Below, one piece after another: positions 36,955 to 49,150 of a DNA stretch of 64,000 nucleotides. The notes beneath the pieces are model-generated. The model had not been told where the DNA came from, did no database searches, and worked only from the letters and a program-made list of their open reading frames with translations. The stretch comes from Triops longicaudatus (Eukaryota; Arthropoda; Branchiopoda; Notostraca; Triopsidae), in the NCBI GenBank assembly GCA_022885665.1, contig JAGQDJ010000033.1, positions 1-64,000 of the forward strand, written 5' to 3'. The position numbers and the translations under genes are program-made. The first letter of the stretch is position 1. Each line of letters starts with the position of its first letter.

Positions 36955-37401
36955 GGTTTCACACAGCTTGTCTCCTTCGTCTGCCTGAGGAGCAGAATAG
37001 CGTCATCTTTTTTTCCCTATCAGTTTTCAGTCTTCCTAATATGGTCAACGGTTGGATTCTTGGCAACTTTCCATTATTTTAGTCTCAAGGAAAAGTGTGA
37101 CAGGGGCTTACTGTCTCTATGAATGCTCCTTTTGGTCACGTAACAAAGAGGAAGATCTATTTAAGGGACAAAACAGCATATGATAAAAAAATGGTATAAA
37201 TCTGCACCTTAACTTTGGGAATACGATAAAGTTTTCGCATCGCTTATTTTACACGCTGGTAAATATAAAGAGTGTTCGTTAAACTATCTTTGATAAGAAA
37301 GTTAATCAGGGTTAAGTGAACAAGAATGAAAACAGTCCAAAGTAAACAACAGATTGCCAAAGAGTTTAGTTTATTTAGTTACTTTTAATTCCATAACACG
37401 C

Positions 37402-37471
37402 AAGCAGAACACAGCAAGGGTAATCAAAGTCCTATTATAGGACTTTTGATTACCCTTGCTGTGTTCTGCTT
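37402..37471. repeat. Near-perfect 34-bp palindrome (1-nt centre)
   Basis: Left arm 37402-37435 and right arm 37437-37471 are reverse complements except for one extra T in the right arm. A single base separates them. A second palindrome, TGATATAGGA-C-TCCTATATCA (37478-37498), follows seven bases later. Such structure extrudes readily as a cruciform, or folds as a long RNA hairpin if transcribed. No terminal inverted repeat family was recognised. Confidence 0.9.
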
Positions 37472-37677
37472 AGACCTTGATATAGGACTCCTATATCAGC
37501 CTTAGATTACGATTGCTAGACGCATTTAAAAATCTCCAAATTATACTTGGTCAGAATGTGAGTTGCAATGAACACACCCCGATACTTCGATCAACGAGTG
37601 TGGTTGCTCGTTTTCTTTTGCTACGAGCGCGGGCGAAAACCCTTGGGCGCAAAGACCTTGTGGTGTCCTCTTGTGGT

Positions 37678-37846
37678 CAGGGCTGTACCAGGATTTTGGT
37701 TTGGAAGGGGTTTTGGAGGTTTCTTGGCCTGTTTTCGTGTGCAATTTCTTTGGACACTTGAGGTTTGTCCTATCTTCCCAAATGTAAAATAAAAATTTCG
37801 GGGGGAGGGCAAGTCGACCATCTAACCCCTCCTGGGTACGGCCTTG
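37678..37846. mobile_element. hAT-like MITE, copy 1
   Basis: 169 bp with inverted termini: CAGGGCTGTACCAGGA at the left, and the reverse complement CAAGGCCGTACCCAGGA at the right. It is flanked by a near-perfect 8-bp duplication (CTTGTGGT at 37670-37677, CTTGTAGT at 37847-37854). The 8-bp duplication and CAGGG...CCTTG ends fit the hAT superfamily. There is no coding capacity, so it is non-autonomous. A second copy of identical length lies at 47859. Confidence 0.8.
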
Positions 37847-38881
37847 CTTGTAGTTGAACTTTTAATTTCAACACTCCCTGGCTTTTTTTTAACATTTTTC
37901 TCGTTTAATTTTGATTGCTTATGTTCCAATGCTGTGTCTCCCAGGTCTACCGGGGAGACGCAGATCAGACCTTTAATTAACCGAGCCTACCGTAACTCAG
38001 AACATCTCTGCGGTTTGCGAAACATCACTGAGAAGCCGGAAAAATGAGTAACTTTTCAGCAAAAATAGAATCAGAATTCAACACTTAGTTTCGGTGTTAT
38101 CACCTTCGAAAAAACTTTTAGCTTTCAAGTGAATTATCTAAAAATTGATAATTTCTGCAATATAATGGTTAAGAAGTGCTTAAAACCAGAGTAAAAACTG
38201 TTTTCCAACATGTTTTTTTCTAAAAATTTACAAATTTATTAACAACAATTTGTCATACATATGCACCATATGCGCTAGACATTATAATGCATAACGTTGT
38301 TGTCGAAAATTCATGATGAAACTTAGAACTTTTTTGTAAAATCGTCTGAACTATTTACTATCCAATTCTGGTTCATATCGGTTGAATATTCTGTAGCACA
38401 AGATGGCGTGCTTTTTCTTCCGATTAAAGAGTTTCTTGTCTTCCGCTTTATTCATATCTGGTGATAACATCCAGATGGGAACTCAAGAACACGTTTTACA
38501 TTAATTTGATTAGTGAATAATATTTCCACAAGCTTTCGATAATATTCCCTGAAACTTCCGAAAATGTTATCTAAAAAATTAAAGATAAAGTTATTTTGAA
38601 AGGGTTCCGTACAAATTTTGGATATATAAAAGAATTATTCTATTTAATTAACTGTTCTATTTAATTGCTGTATTTAGAGAATTATTCTATTTAATTTTTT
38701 GTGTATGTCTTAAAGTGTCTGAGATTTATAAGTTTTGGGAGGACTGGCATAAGTATTCCGCAATGGCCGTTGGCAAAGCCAGTCCTAAGAAAGTAAAACT
38801 TCGAAGCAGTTCTGCTGATGGAATGACAGAGTTTTTCTAGTACTGTAGCAATGATTTTACTATTCTGAGAGGCTGTCTGTA

Positions 38882-38916
38882 ACATAGCAAGTCACAACGA
38901 CTTTGTGACTTGCTAT
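38882..38916. repeat. Perfect 14-bp hairpin with 7-nt loop
   Basis: CATAGCAAGTCACA (38882-38895) and its exact reverse complement (38903-38916) are separated by ACGACTT. It stands alone in AT-rich intergenic DNA, with no run of T to suggest a terminator. Its function is unknown. Confidence 0.85.
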
Positions 38917-39474
38917 GAACTGGCAATTTGAAAAATAAAATCTACAGCTTACAGCCAATGTAGTGTATTATTCATAGTAACTTCTAAGGAGTACCTAGCG
39001 TCTCTTTTTTTTCTGATTTGGACTTAGCAGCCATTTAAGACAAAAAATGGACTGTAGCGAGGATCATTAGGGCGTTCAATCTATTTTGCTCAAGCACCGA
39101 ACTTGTTGTAGCACATTTTCTACTTAACGACAGTTGCCGCTTCTAAAACCGAACAAAGCATCTTCGTCCGTTCCTCTGTCTTTCGCCGAGTTGCTGTTCT
39201 TCTGTTTATTTTTCTTGCGTAGCGGAAGTTCTAGTAAAGGTTAAGAAATCTTTCCGCAGCAAGCATAGTTGAAAGAGCCCCTGGTGAGTTGCTGCCGCTT
39301 AAGTTTCAGTACCTGTGTCTGGAGATCCACCAAGAATTCTTTTGGGAATTTCTAGTAAAGTATTACTGTACACAAATAGTTTTCGAATTCGCTAAATAGA
39401 TGTGAAAATCCAACTTTCCGTATTTCAACATTGGCAGGTAGTTGTTTGTAAACAAAGATACAATATATTAACTT

Positions 39475-41866
39475 TTAACGAATTACACTCAAATAAGAGC
39501 TGCAAGCTTTACAACACTGGACTCGGTAATAAGGGTATTGGCAAAGTCTTGCCCTACTGACTAAATTACAGTTGCGGAATTTGTCTGTACATTCAGCTTC
39601 AACTGTAATTATATCAACAGCTTATTATTTATACTAATAAAAAATTTATACGACAATTACCTGAATTTTCGTCTTCGCTACAGCTTTGGGTATTACAAGT
39701 TTGTTCTTGGGCAGGCTTTAAAGCTGCATTGCAGCTTGCCGACTCATGTTCGTTATCATGAAGACACATTACTTTTCTAGTTTGCACTCCACCTCCGCAT
39801 GACCGAGAACACTTGACATGAACCAGAATATTAGAAACATCATAGGTGTGCATCGGTCAATGTCTTACCGCAGACCATTCAGTTTTGTACCAATCATTTG
39901 TGCAATTTTTTGTTTCACATGGCTGAGTTTCTTCGGGCTTGGTATGTGATGAGCAGAAATGATCAGCTGCTATTCGGTATTGGCCTCTAATAAACTGGAA
40001 ACAAAGCACGGTTCTACTTTGCCATCCAGAGCCACATGTGACAGAGCACTAAGGTTTACCATAAACAATTAAACACCAATAAGTTAATGAACATCAAGTT
40101 TTGCAAAACGCTATGTTACGGTAATTTACTTTGCTCCAAGGTCCAGCAAACCACTTTCCGTCACAAGAATTCATCTCGTTGCACACTTTGAATGCTGCTG
40201 GCTTTATAGCTTCATCGCAACTGCTCGGAATTCCATTAGCTCCACTGCTGCAATGCATTTGTCTAAATTGGAACCCTGGTCCACAAGCTTCCGAACACTA
40301 CAATAAATTTACTTGTCACTGTGAATCAGTTTTTTTTATTTTTTTTTTATTTTTTTTTTTTTACTTGAGTGCTCCATTCGGTGAAAAACCACGTATTAAG
40401 GGCGCACGACCCTGTGTCGCAAGAATCAAATTCGGAGGGCTTAGAAAATCCATTGCACCGTGACCTTTCAACTTCTGTCCCATCCTCGGCAACGCAGGTT
40501 ACGTTCCGGTGTTTGTTTCCGCTTCCGCAAGTCGCTGAACACTGAGAAACGCTTAGTAAGATACGTATAATATGTCATTTCCCACAAGATACCTGACTCC
40601 AGTTGCCAGCTTCCCAATGAGCACACGACTGTAATTCGCAAGTGCGATGGATAATTTCAGGTTCACCTTGGCAAGCTCCAGCTACTACCGTAATAGTCAA
40701 AGCGGGCGAAATAGTTTGTCGACACGACATTTCTTGTTCTTGGACTCCATATCCACATGTTGCATTACATGATGTCCATCCACCTGCAACCCACCTTATG
40801 TTTACAATGTAAACGTAAGCAATGGCCTCTTTTTAAATAGAATAAAAAAGACTACTTTGCGGGACAGGGCCGTTGGTTGCATGGTAGAATACGCTCTTTC
40901 GGCCTTCCGTCATGCTGACAAAGTTCTTCCGGCACTGGTTCAGTGCCGTCTTTTAAACAACCTATGATGGTTCTCTGTTCCCCTGGTTGACGTTTTCAGT
41001 GAGTATTTCTAAACAGTTGTCAACTGGAAATTTACCTCCTGCGCACGACTGCGAGCAGGGTGACAGTCCAATAATACCCCAGGCATAAATCACAGTTGAA
41101 GTTATTGGAGCTTCTGCGTCAGCCACTAGTGTGTCGTCACTATCAATTTCCTGGTTCTTTTCGTGATGGGTAAGCATCTCTTTCATCGAGTCAATTTCCT
41201 TGCGAAATTCCGTGTCTGGTTCATTAGCTTCCTCTTCGTAATAATGTTCATCATCATAGTCCGCTGGAACTGAATGGTGCCTCTGTCCCTCAGCGAACAA
41301 CAGGTCGTGGGTCGGTTCATGCTTTTCGCTGTCTATTGTGATAATAGGCAACCGATATTCGTACTGCACCCCACGGTTCGGTTCGCGGAAAATCAGCTAA
41401 AATGCACAATTTCTTTGGAGGCATATTTTGCAAGGAGGAAAAAAAATAGTCTTGAGGTATAGGCCTACCATGAGCGTGATAGACTGGGAGAGTTCTCCAA
41501 AGGTCGTCACACTTTCTAGTGAATCTTTTTTGGAGCCCCGTTGATAAGCAAAGCGAGTTCCGGAATGGACAAACTCACCACTTGAAGACACGGCCCAGTC
41601 TCCGTTTAAGAAGTAATCTCCATCTGTAAGCTTTAAAGCTTGGGTGGCGTCACGTCAAGTAGAAGGTTTTGTGGATATAATTTACCAATTTTAGTGATAC
41701 TGGTTAGCTAAGATATGGGATTAGTACCTAAATGATTTAATGTAGATTCGCGTTGCGTAGCCGTAAAGTTGCAAGCACCGCGTGGCACTTCGACGATAGG
41801 ATGGTATCCAATGGGTAAATGTGGCTGCACAAACAATCCAGACACTTTATGGCAATCAGTTGACAG
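39475..41866 (-). CDS. ADAMTS-like protein (THSD4/ADAMTSL type), 3' part
   Basis: Secreted extracellular-matrix protein lacking a visible protease domain. Exons from the 5' end: 41866-41728, 41638-41469, 41396-41036, 40961-40856, 40794-40593, 40541-40365, 40297-40130, 40048-39869, 39811-39661 and 39560-39475 (stop). Phases agree throughout. The end of the cysteine-rich region (DCHKVSGLFVQPHLPIGY) leads into the spacer: VPRGACNFTA, LKLTDGDYFLNGDW, SSGEFVHSGTRFAYQR and FREPNRGVQYEY. Then come an acidic insert and about six thrombospondin type-1 repeats with CSxxCGxG cores such as CSATCGSG and CSRSCGGG. The last exon encodes a PLAC domain (ARLCQYPYYRVQCCKAC). Signal peptide, first repeat and the start of the cysteine-rich region should lie above 41866 but were not located. 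THSD4-like is favoured over papilin, as no Kunitz domains are seen. Confidence 0.85.
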
Positions 41867-44800
41867 CTGCCAACATGCAGAGCAGCTGCTTTGGTAGTCG
41901 GGGCCGGGCGGCAAAAACTCGGCCGTCTTCGTTGCCTCGGAGACTTGGCGTGTCAGAGAAACCATTGTTGTTAGCACATAGTAAGCCAACAGGAAACTTG
42001 GCCATTTATCTCTCCGTGCCTGTCAAGGCATACGAAAAAATACATTCTTATACTGCAAAATATTTGGGAGATTTTTTTTTATTCGGGTCGCTAAGGTTGA
42101 AATTTCCCAGAAAACTTTTGTTTTATTCGCTGCATGTAGTAGATTTCCCAAGTTTCACCGTAGCTAATCCGCGCAGCATCTCACATAACGACCACCCAAA
42201 AAAAGGATGCCAGGTACAAGGGTCACATACGTACCACCTCCCATGAGAAGGTTTGGCATGAGTTAAGGAAAGCGCGAAGAAAATGTCTTGATTTATGTCC
42301 CGGCGACAATATCCCGCCAGGACTGACTAATTTATTCTGTCGACTTAAAATAATAAGATAACATTGTGGGATGCTATTTTAAACGATGCGTATTATTGTT
42401 AGAACATACTTAAAAGGCTTAATTATTCATTACTCCCCGAAATATAAGCAAGTCTCTATTAATTGATTTTCCCTGTTTCTAAAGTGGATTTGGGGTTCGA
42501 GTGCGATTGGTTTCAAAGAAAGTAAGTGTGCTAGCGGTCTTAAGTGCTACGCAGAGGGTGCGCTTTGGTATTCAAATTTCCTTTTGACACGGCGGTTAAC
42601 CCTCACTTTCGGGATCGCACTTTAGCGTGCGCAAAATATAAGACAAATGTGCCTTGTCAAATTCCATGTCGGCAGTTTGAAAGTTTTTCGGATTTTCGAG
42701 CAGAATATGGCATTGGTTTGGGGAGGCATCTGATATCTCGGTCTGAACGCGTTGGAAACTAAAATGCTCAGATTCTGAGGTTGAACCTCGGTCGGAGGTT
42801 TTGGTTGAATCTGTATGAGAAGGCCATGAAATACTGAGTAGGGGGAAAGAATGACGCGAAACGAGGCACAGTCCAAGGAACTTTGCATAGAGTCCCGTAT
42901 CCGTCGATCTAGACGCAAGAATATAAACTATCTTGCAAGTCATCGAATTAGATATGGACAAGCAAAACAGGGCGTCCCATCCCCACAAAACCTAGCGATT
43001 ATATTTTTCAGGCTCAACATCTAAATGATACGTTGCAATGTATACAACTTGGAACTGTATTTCATTTTCCCCTTCCCAATCCCCAGCCTCCAAACACTAT
43101 GGTCAAATGTGCTGAAAGACGGAATAAAAGGAACAAAGGTAACAAAGCGAGAAAATATAGTCAAAAAGTGATGAAGCGAAAAACTGAAATTAAAGCGAAA
43201 ATTAAAGAATTATTCAGGTTTTCATACTTAAATCCCACTTTTCTCGAAAAGAAAAGGTTTTGCGTTTCACATTCTTTTCTCTAACGCAGAAGCACTAATC
43301 AAGACCAAACTCAAAATAATCCTTACCATGGATACACTTTTAAAGCGACGCATTAAATGGAAATCCACTGTTGCTGATAGCAACCGAAATCACTATTAAT
43401 AAGTTTCCTTACGCACCAACACCATTCAGCTGTAAAATTGCAGCGAAACCGAATATTTTTCGGTAACGAATCCGTGGGAATTAAAAACCAATGCCACCAC
43501 TGAATATTCGAAAGCACAATTACAATGTGCTTTTAAGGACCGAACCGATTCCGCATCCGCTCAACGAGTATGAAGGGTCTTGCACTGAGCTCTCGAGTTC
43601 TTCGAAGGCGCCCTTTTGCTCTTGTGCGTAACGTTCGCGTAACGAGGCTGAGGAGAGATGCTGGAGACTTGATCCATCTTCTAGCCTATAGCAATTTCTG
43701 TAGCAGTAGGATAAACTTACCCATGGAACAAAAGGAAGATTGAGTGGGAGAGGAGTAAAAAAAGGCCAAAAGAGCAAGAGACCCTTGTAACATCAATTCC
43801 TTTATATCTTGATTGATGGGCACCTACACGGAAAGCAATCACGACTGAAGGGGTAACAAATCTTGCCTAGAAAGACTTTTGGTTGCCATGAAACCGAAGA
43901 TCCCAACAGAATAGGCGGGAGCTGCTTATAACGTCAGGCTTTTTGCCCACTTAAAAGATTTCGGCGTTCCTAAATTGGCAGTGAGCCGCTTGCCTTGTCA
44001 AACGTCATCCGAAAAATCCCGCGTTTTCATTATTAGCTTTCTCTAACATCTTCTCTGCTTGAGTGGGATAGCTTGGATAAACTGGTCTCGCATCTTGATA
44101 TGACACATATTTTTGCCTTATTTAATACGAAGGTGTACTTGGATTAGGTCAAGTTTTTCGTCTCTTTTTTTGCGCAATGGCTAATGTTCGAAAGTCACGA
44201 TGTCTCTAAAATTGATTATGAATTAAAACGCGATGACATTCACGTTCTTTTTCTTGCACAGGGCGTTCTCGAGCTGCTGGCCAGCTTCTTAAGGCGTTAC
44301 AAGTTCCAAATGGCCAGTGTAATTTTGCGTTATCTGGGCTTATCTCAAGTGCTGCATGCCGTAAGTAATTGATTATTAAAAGACCGGCAGCAGAACTAAT
44401 CAGACTCTTTATGTGCAAAACGCTTGCTTCCAGCGTCCCATTCATGGTGTTGCCGAGGGTTTTTCCTCCGTTTACTTGATGCTCGCTTTGCTATCTAATT
44501 TTTCAGAAAAAGCTAATGAGTTCCATCTGTTACCCAAAACTATTTTTTGCGTTGCAAGTTCGGCGTTATACGTACCCTTTTCGAACACATCCATGTTTCA
44601 GAGAACCGTATGAAGTTGCGTTCTTTTTGCAAGGAAGAGGGAGGCGAAGGGGTGGGGACTCTTCCCCGGAGGAATTAGAGGGACCCATTTCTTTTGACAG
44701 ATCAGGCACATTAGCTTTCACACGCATCAGCTTTCATGGGAAACATGTGTCAACGCTACTATGTTTTAATTCCTTCTTCGATTTCCCACCGCGACGTTTC

Positions 44801-47800
44801 ATTAAAAAGAAGTGTAATGGGCACTTTGCTCTTACGGAATCCCGTCCAAGCCGGTGAAATTTCGTATTTCAAGAGCCCCAACAGCAAGTTAGCTACTTCA
44901 TGTCAGTGGGACGGACGCGCAAGCCTCGACGCTAATTTAGTTGGTGCTGGAGTTTATTTTAGCAACCAAGAACTCTTAAAGAATGAATTTCATTCCGTAA
45001 ATCTTTCCCAACCCATGACGGTAAGAACCATTTTATTGACAGACCCATATTTGTGCTCGAGTACTTTTTGAATACGCAAGAGTTCACTTGAGCGTAAACT
45101 TTTTAATGTCCGTATTTATGTCCGACATAAATTATGTCTCGTGCAACCCCGGCGGCTAACGAACGCAAGCTTGACAACCGAGTTTGCATTTAGCCAAACA
45201 CTTCCAGGCTTACTGCGATCTCTTGTCTAAACCATTCAACTTCTTTTGAAAGTTCTATGTACAAAACATTTTACGTCTATCAGCCTCGCATTCTTGACCG
45301 TAAAGCGTTCGACGGAACTGTCGCATGAAACTTCATGACACACCAAAAAAGGAGATTTTTCAACTGCGTGAAAATTTTTGGAACAATTGAATAATGTCAT
45401 ATTGAAAAAAAAAATCACTATTACTTACGTACTGAGGAAAATAATTAATGACGTGCCCCAAACTCGTCACGCTTAAAAAATGCGTAACACCTGTTGTTAT
45501 TTTGACAGTAATCACTTTTCTAAACATGTCACTCTTTCGTTCCAAAGTCGTTTACAGGCGGATTCCGGCGTATAATGTGCCCGTTAAAATTCTAATTATT
45601 GTTTGCTAGACCCCTTAACGGCACTTAAAATAGCTATTCTTCTACGTGCATCAAATACTAAACAAATCTTTTCCTATAATATCAAGTCCTGTATCAAATT
45701 TAGAAAAATGGAGATAGTAGGCATTGCATATCCTAGACCGTACAAAATCATAAACTTTATGTAAGGCGATAAACACCTCTAGCGTGAGAGTTATAAGTAA
45801 TTTAAGTGAAAAAAAAACATTCTCAGAGCCGGCGAATGACAACTTAATAGCACTTCGAAAAGTAAAAATAGATTCTAAGAAAAACCTCTTTGCAGCATTC
45901 TAGCACAATACTCGATTTTTACCTTCAGACGACCAATAGAAGTGCAGAAAAAGTCATGAAAATCGTCCTGGAAAGGACGGAGTTCATAAAGCTTTCATAA
46001 GAGCGACTAATTAGAGTCATTACTAGCTACATGGGTAACCAAATAAGATTGTTGTCATTTTATTTTATCTGTGATTAAATGCGCCTGTGCAATTGCTATA
46101 CAATATTCATAGGCATAGGCAAAATGTTTATGCAAAATGCAAGGGGGGTGCGAGTAAATAATTTTCTTCACAGTATAGCATAAATATGTCGCATTTTCTA
46201 AGGGCCGATTTAATGTAGGTACAGGAAAATAGATATGTAATATGCATAAAACCTTAGCAGGCTATTGAAGTTGTTTTCATTTAAATTATATATTCAATAG
46301 TTAGTAAACCAAGGTATAGCGAGGCAAATTCTCTTCTTCACTACTTAAGGACATTTCATTTTTTTTAAATGGTAGTCCATATTTATACCTTTTTCTATAC
46401 ATCAAAGTGCAGTTACACAAAATTGTCCCTCACATTCAAAGGGAAAAGCTTAATTCAACAAAATTTCCTAGATGGGGCTTAAAACAGTGTATTTTACGCA
46501 TTCTGATTCGCAAGGACCACGTAACCCACTCTGAGCGTTATCACGTTCGAGAAGTCATGATAGATCGTTATGAGGTAGTGAATGAGAAAAGCAGAGCGCT
46601 CAAATTTATATGAAGATAATTGTGGAGTGAGCAATTTAGACGGATGGGAATTCTCATCACTTAGCTTCCGTTTACCCGCTTGGATAATTACAGCCATTTC
46701 GGAAAGAGAAATGCCAAGTTTTCATTAACAGCAGCGAGCTGGTTTAACCTATTCTGATTTTTTTAAAAAATGACTATCAATTTGTAACTTTATCGCTAAC
46801 AAAATGTTGTCGCCCGCATGTATAGAAATAACTGCATTGTATACTTTTTGCTACCGATGATCCACACGCGTTCTCTATACTTGCGAAAATTCCACTCAAA
46901 GAGAAACAAATAATGAAAGCCACAATGGCGCCATAGAAGCTTGAAAGATTGTTTTCTTATCGGTATCATAAGCGCATTGACTTATGGCTACAGTTTGGCA
47001 AATAATTTCGAAAAGTTTTCTGACTCAGTGATGCAGTTCCACAAATAATTTAGCGAGAATGTGGCTACCGTCGAGATTTTTCTAAAATCTATGTTGCTAT
47101 ATTGTATACAACTTTAAAAAATTCGATCCAAATAAACTACCCTTTACCTAATGTCACTGTATTTGTGCGTTCCGCACCAAGCTCTGTTGAACGCTTTTGA
47201 ACCACAACCCTTGCTTGAGTTGTGGATTTAGTGCGGTTAGCATAGGGCAGGTTTGTGTCGATTTTTTTTAAAGGAGTCCTGTACAGTTTTTGTATTTGCA
47301 TAGCTACAGCGTGTGTACTCATAACGTCGCAAGCGAACGAGTGAGCGCTCTTTTTTACTTATATTTTACTTTTTTTGAGCGAATAACATTGCGCAAGTGC
47401 TCGTTTTGAAATCTCCATCTAGCTTTCAAAATTTGTGTGTAAACTTCTTTACACCCCACGGAGTTTGAATGATTTTTTACACCCTACAGTAATATTTTGA
47501 GTAATTGTTTGGATGTCTATTGGATGGCAGCGTGATCAAAGAAACAAATTACAAAAAGCTGTTTTATTCTTAAAAATCTGACTTGTGGCTAATAGATGAC
47601 ATTTTGATGCGAGTGAAAGTGAGGTCATTGCTAGAACTGCGCAAATGAGCGAGTGCGTTCTCGAAAATTTCTAACGAATATTATCGCACTCGGAAAAAAA
47701 GAACAACTTGGAGCTGTGAATATTTTTTATTAAATTCTTACTTTTAAAAAGGCGGGATTAACGAGTAGTTCTAGGGTTTTAACGTGTAACAGATCTTCTA

Positions 47801-47858
47801 AAAACTTAAGACTTTGTAAGGTATATTTTCCAAAAAGGCAAACACAAAACATTAAAAC
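41867..47858. other. Gene-poor stretch 5' of the ADAMTS-like gene
   Basis: It should hold the missing 5' exons of the ADAMTS-like gene, but no TSP1 or signal-peptide exon was recognised. Splice-like signals exist on the minus strand (for example CATGG/GTAAGT at about 43717) without supporting protein similarity. The plus strand has the exon-like frames at 44262-45020, listed separately. The rest is AT-rich. Confidence 0.4.
44262..45020 (+). CDS. Possible exons of an unrecognised plus-strand gene
   Basis: 44262-44360 is a 99-nt frame bounded by a strong acceptor (TTTTTCTTGCACAG) and a consensus donor (GTAAGT), and the next acceptor (GCTTGCTTCCAG) keeps it open from 44434. Separately, 44736-45020 is open for 95 codons from an ATG and ends at a good donor (ACG/GTAAGA), with fairly balanced codons. 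No domain was recognised, and the two pieces have not been joined into one model. It could be chance. Confidence 0.25.
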
Positions 47859-48027
47859 CAGGTCCGTAGCTAGGATTCGGTTTGGGGGAGGGGCAGCTTG
47901 AGAGTTTTAGGGGTTTCCCCAGCATGTAATTTTATTTGGACATTCCGTTTTCGCCTATGTTCACCATTATAAAATTAAAATTTCGGGGCTCGGGGTGCAG
48001 CCCCTAACTCCTCTAACTAAGGGCCTG
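47859..48027. mobile_element. hAT-like MITE, copy 2
   Basis: 169 bp, the same length as the copy at 37678. The left end CAGGTCCGTAGCTAGGATT is matched by an inverted right end (reverse complement CAGGCCCTTAGTTAGAGG). The flanking 8-bp duplication is ATTAAAAC (47851-47858) and ATTCAAAC (48028-48035), 7 of 8 identical. Both copies share an internal AAAATTTCGGGG stretch. The pair proves mobility of the family; sequence divergence suggests old insertions. Confidence 0.8.
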
Positions 48028-48187
48028 ATTCAAACTAACAGGCATTTTAAAATCACGTGAAATGGATGCGAGTTTTTCGGACATCTTGGATTTTTAAAAT
48101 TGTTAGCTATTTTTAAAGCTGCACCCATCTACCTGTAGTTTTATATACTGTTTCATCAATTCCCACCCTACGCCTCCTGTTTCCAAT

Positions 48188-48260
48188 CCTCTGGTAGCTC
48201 AGTTGGTAGAGCGGTGGACTCCCTGTTTCCAGGGTTGTTGGTCTGTTTTAAGTCGCAACT
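48188..48260 (+). tRNA. tRNA-Tyr-like fragment (pseudogene or SINE head)
   Basis: The 5' half, CCTCTGGTAGCTCAGTTGGTAGAGCGGTGGACT, follows the tRNA-Tyr pattern with a perfect A box (TAGCTCAGTTGG). The anticodon arm and the B box region (GGTTGTTGGTCTG) are not intact, and no matching acceptor stem closes it. The segment TGTTTCCAGGGT occurs at 48224 and again at 48290. It is probably a decayed tRNA gene or the head of a tRNA-derived SINE, not a functional tRNA. Confidence 0.55.
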
Positions 48261-48989
48261 GTGCCATCTAACGGGCACATTATCGACTACTGTTTCCAGG
48301 GTATTTCAAACTGGGAATCTGTTTAGCTTCCTATTCACTTACTAGATGGCAGAGGACTGTTAACAAATTATAAACCGGTCCTTCTTAAGTGCTTGTGTGT
48401 CCATTTTTTCTACAGCTAATGGCCAAGTTCTGAGCGAACAATAAAGGGCAAACGCTTTTCTCAATATCTGAGCCCCAAGCAGCACATTTCAGGAATGGTG
48501 ATTAAGGCAGGTATAAAAGCATTTTTACAGGTCACAAAGGGAAATAAGACGCGGGTGGTCGTATCCGTTCTAACGTGCGTCGTTCAGCCCGAGACATTCT
48601 GAAGTTCTTTAATGAGACAATGCACACCGCGGGTCTTTAACTTGCCATCGTTTATTCTAAAACGATGATAACTCATTAGATACGATAGTTCGATCTTTAT
48701 AAGTAGAGCGTAAGAGATTCGCCGTACAGTTTTCCGAATCGTGAGTAAAACTTGTTAGTCAAAACACAGTTTCGATCTTCATGTTACGAACACATCACAC
48801 GCGAAGGCGGTAGTCTTTGCGTACACAAACTAATGTAGCAATATATTTTGTTACTGAAGGGTTCATACCTATGTGAGTAAACTTGAAATTCGTTTTGAGT
48901 CTGTAACAATAATTGAACCAAGCCTGGTTAAAAGAAACAATCATTTGGGAGAAAACGTTGAGTAAATTCGAAGAAGCATTATCACTGTG

Positions 48990-49150
48990 CAGTAACATAT
49001 CGTTATAACGAATACTTATTATAAGGAACTATTGGCTACTGTGAACGAGATCCACAGGTCCTACTAAGTGTTAAATTTTCGGCCAATGTTGTCTATTATG
49101 AACATCTTCTATTACGTACATCGGCCATAACGAAAGAAAATTCGTCCCTT
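48990..49150. mobile_element. Tigger/pogo-like MITE remnant
   Basis: Starts with ATATCGTTATAACGAATACTT and ends with ATCGGCCATAACGAAAG, giving inverted TAACGA-type ends. The interior has GGCTACTGTGAACGAGATCCACAGG. A related interior is found at 50680. Degraded, no coding capacity. Confidence 0.5.

Noticed and set aside
37513..37792. Open frames on both strands near the first MITE
   Set aside because: They cross the MITE and its flanks and are composed of transposon sequence.
43520..43777. Minus-strand 85-codon frame, candidate 5' exon for the ADAMTS-like gene
   Set aside because: No cysteine pattern or signal peptide, and the splice sites found would leave a 23-nt intron.
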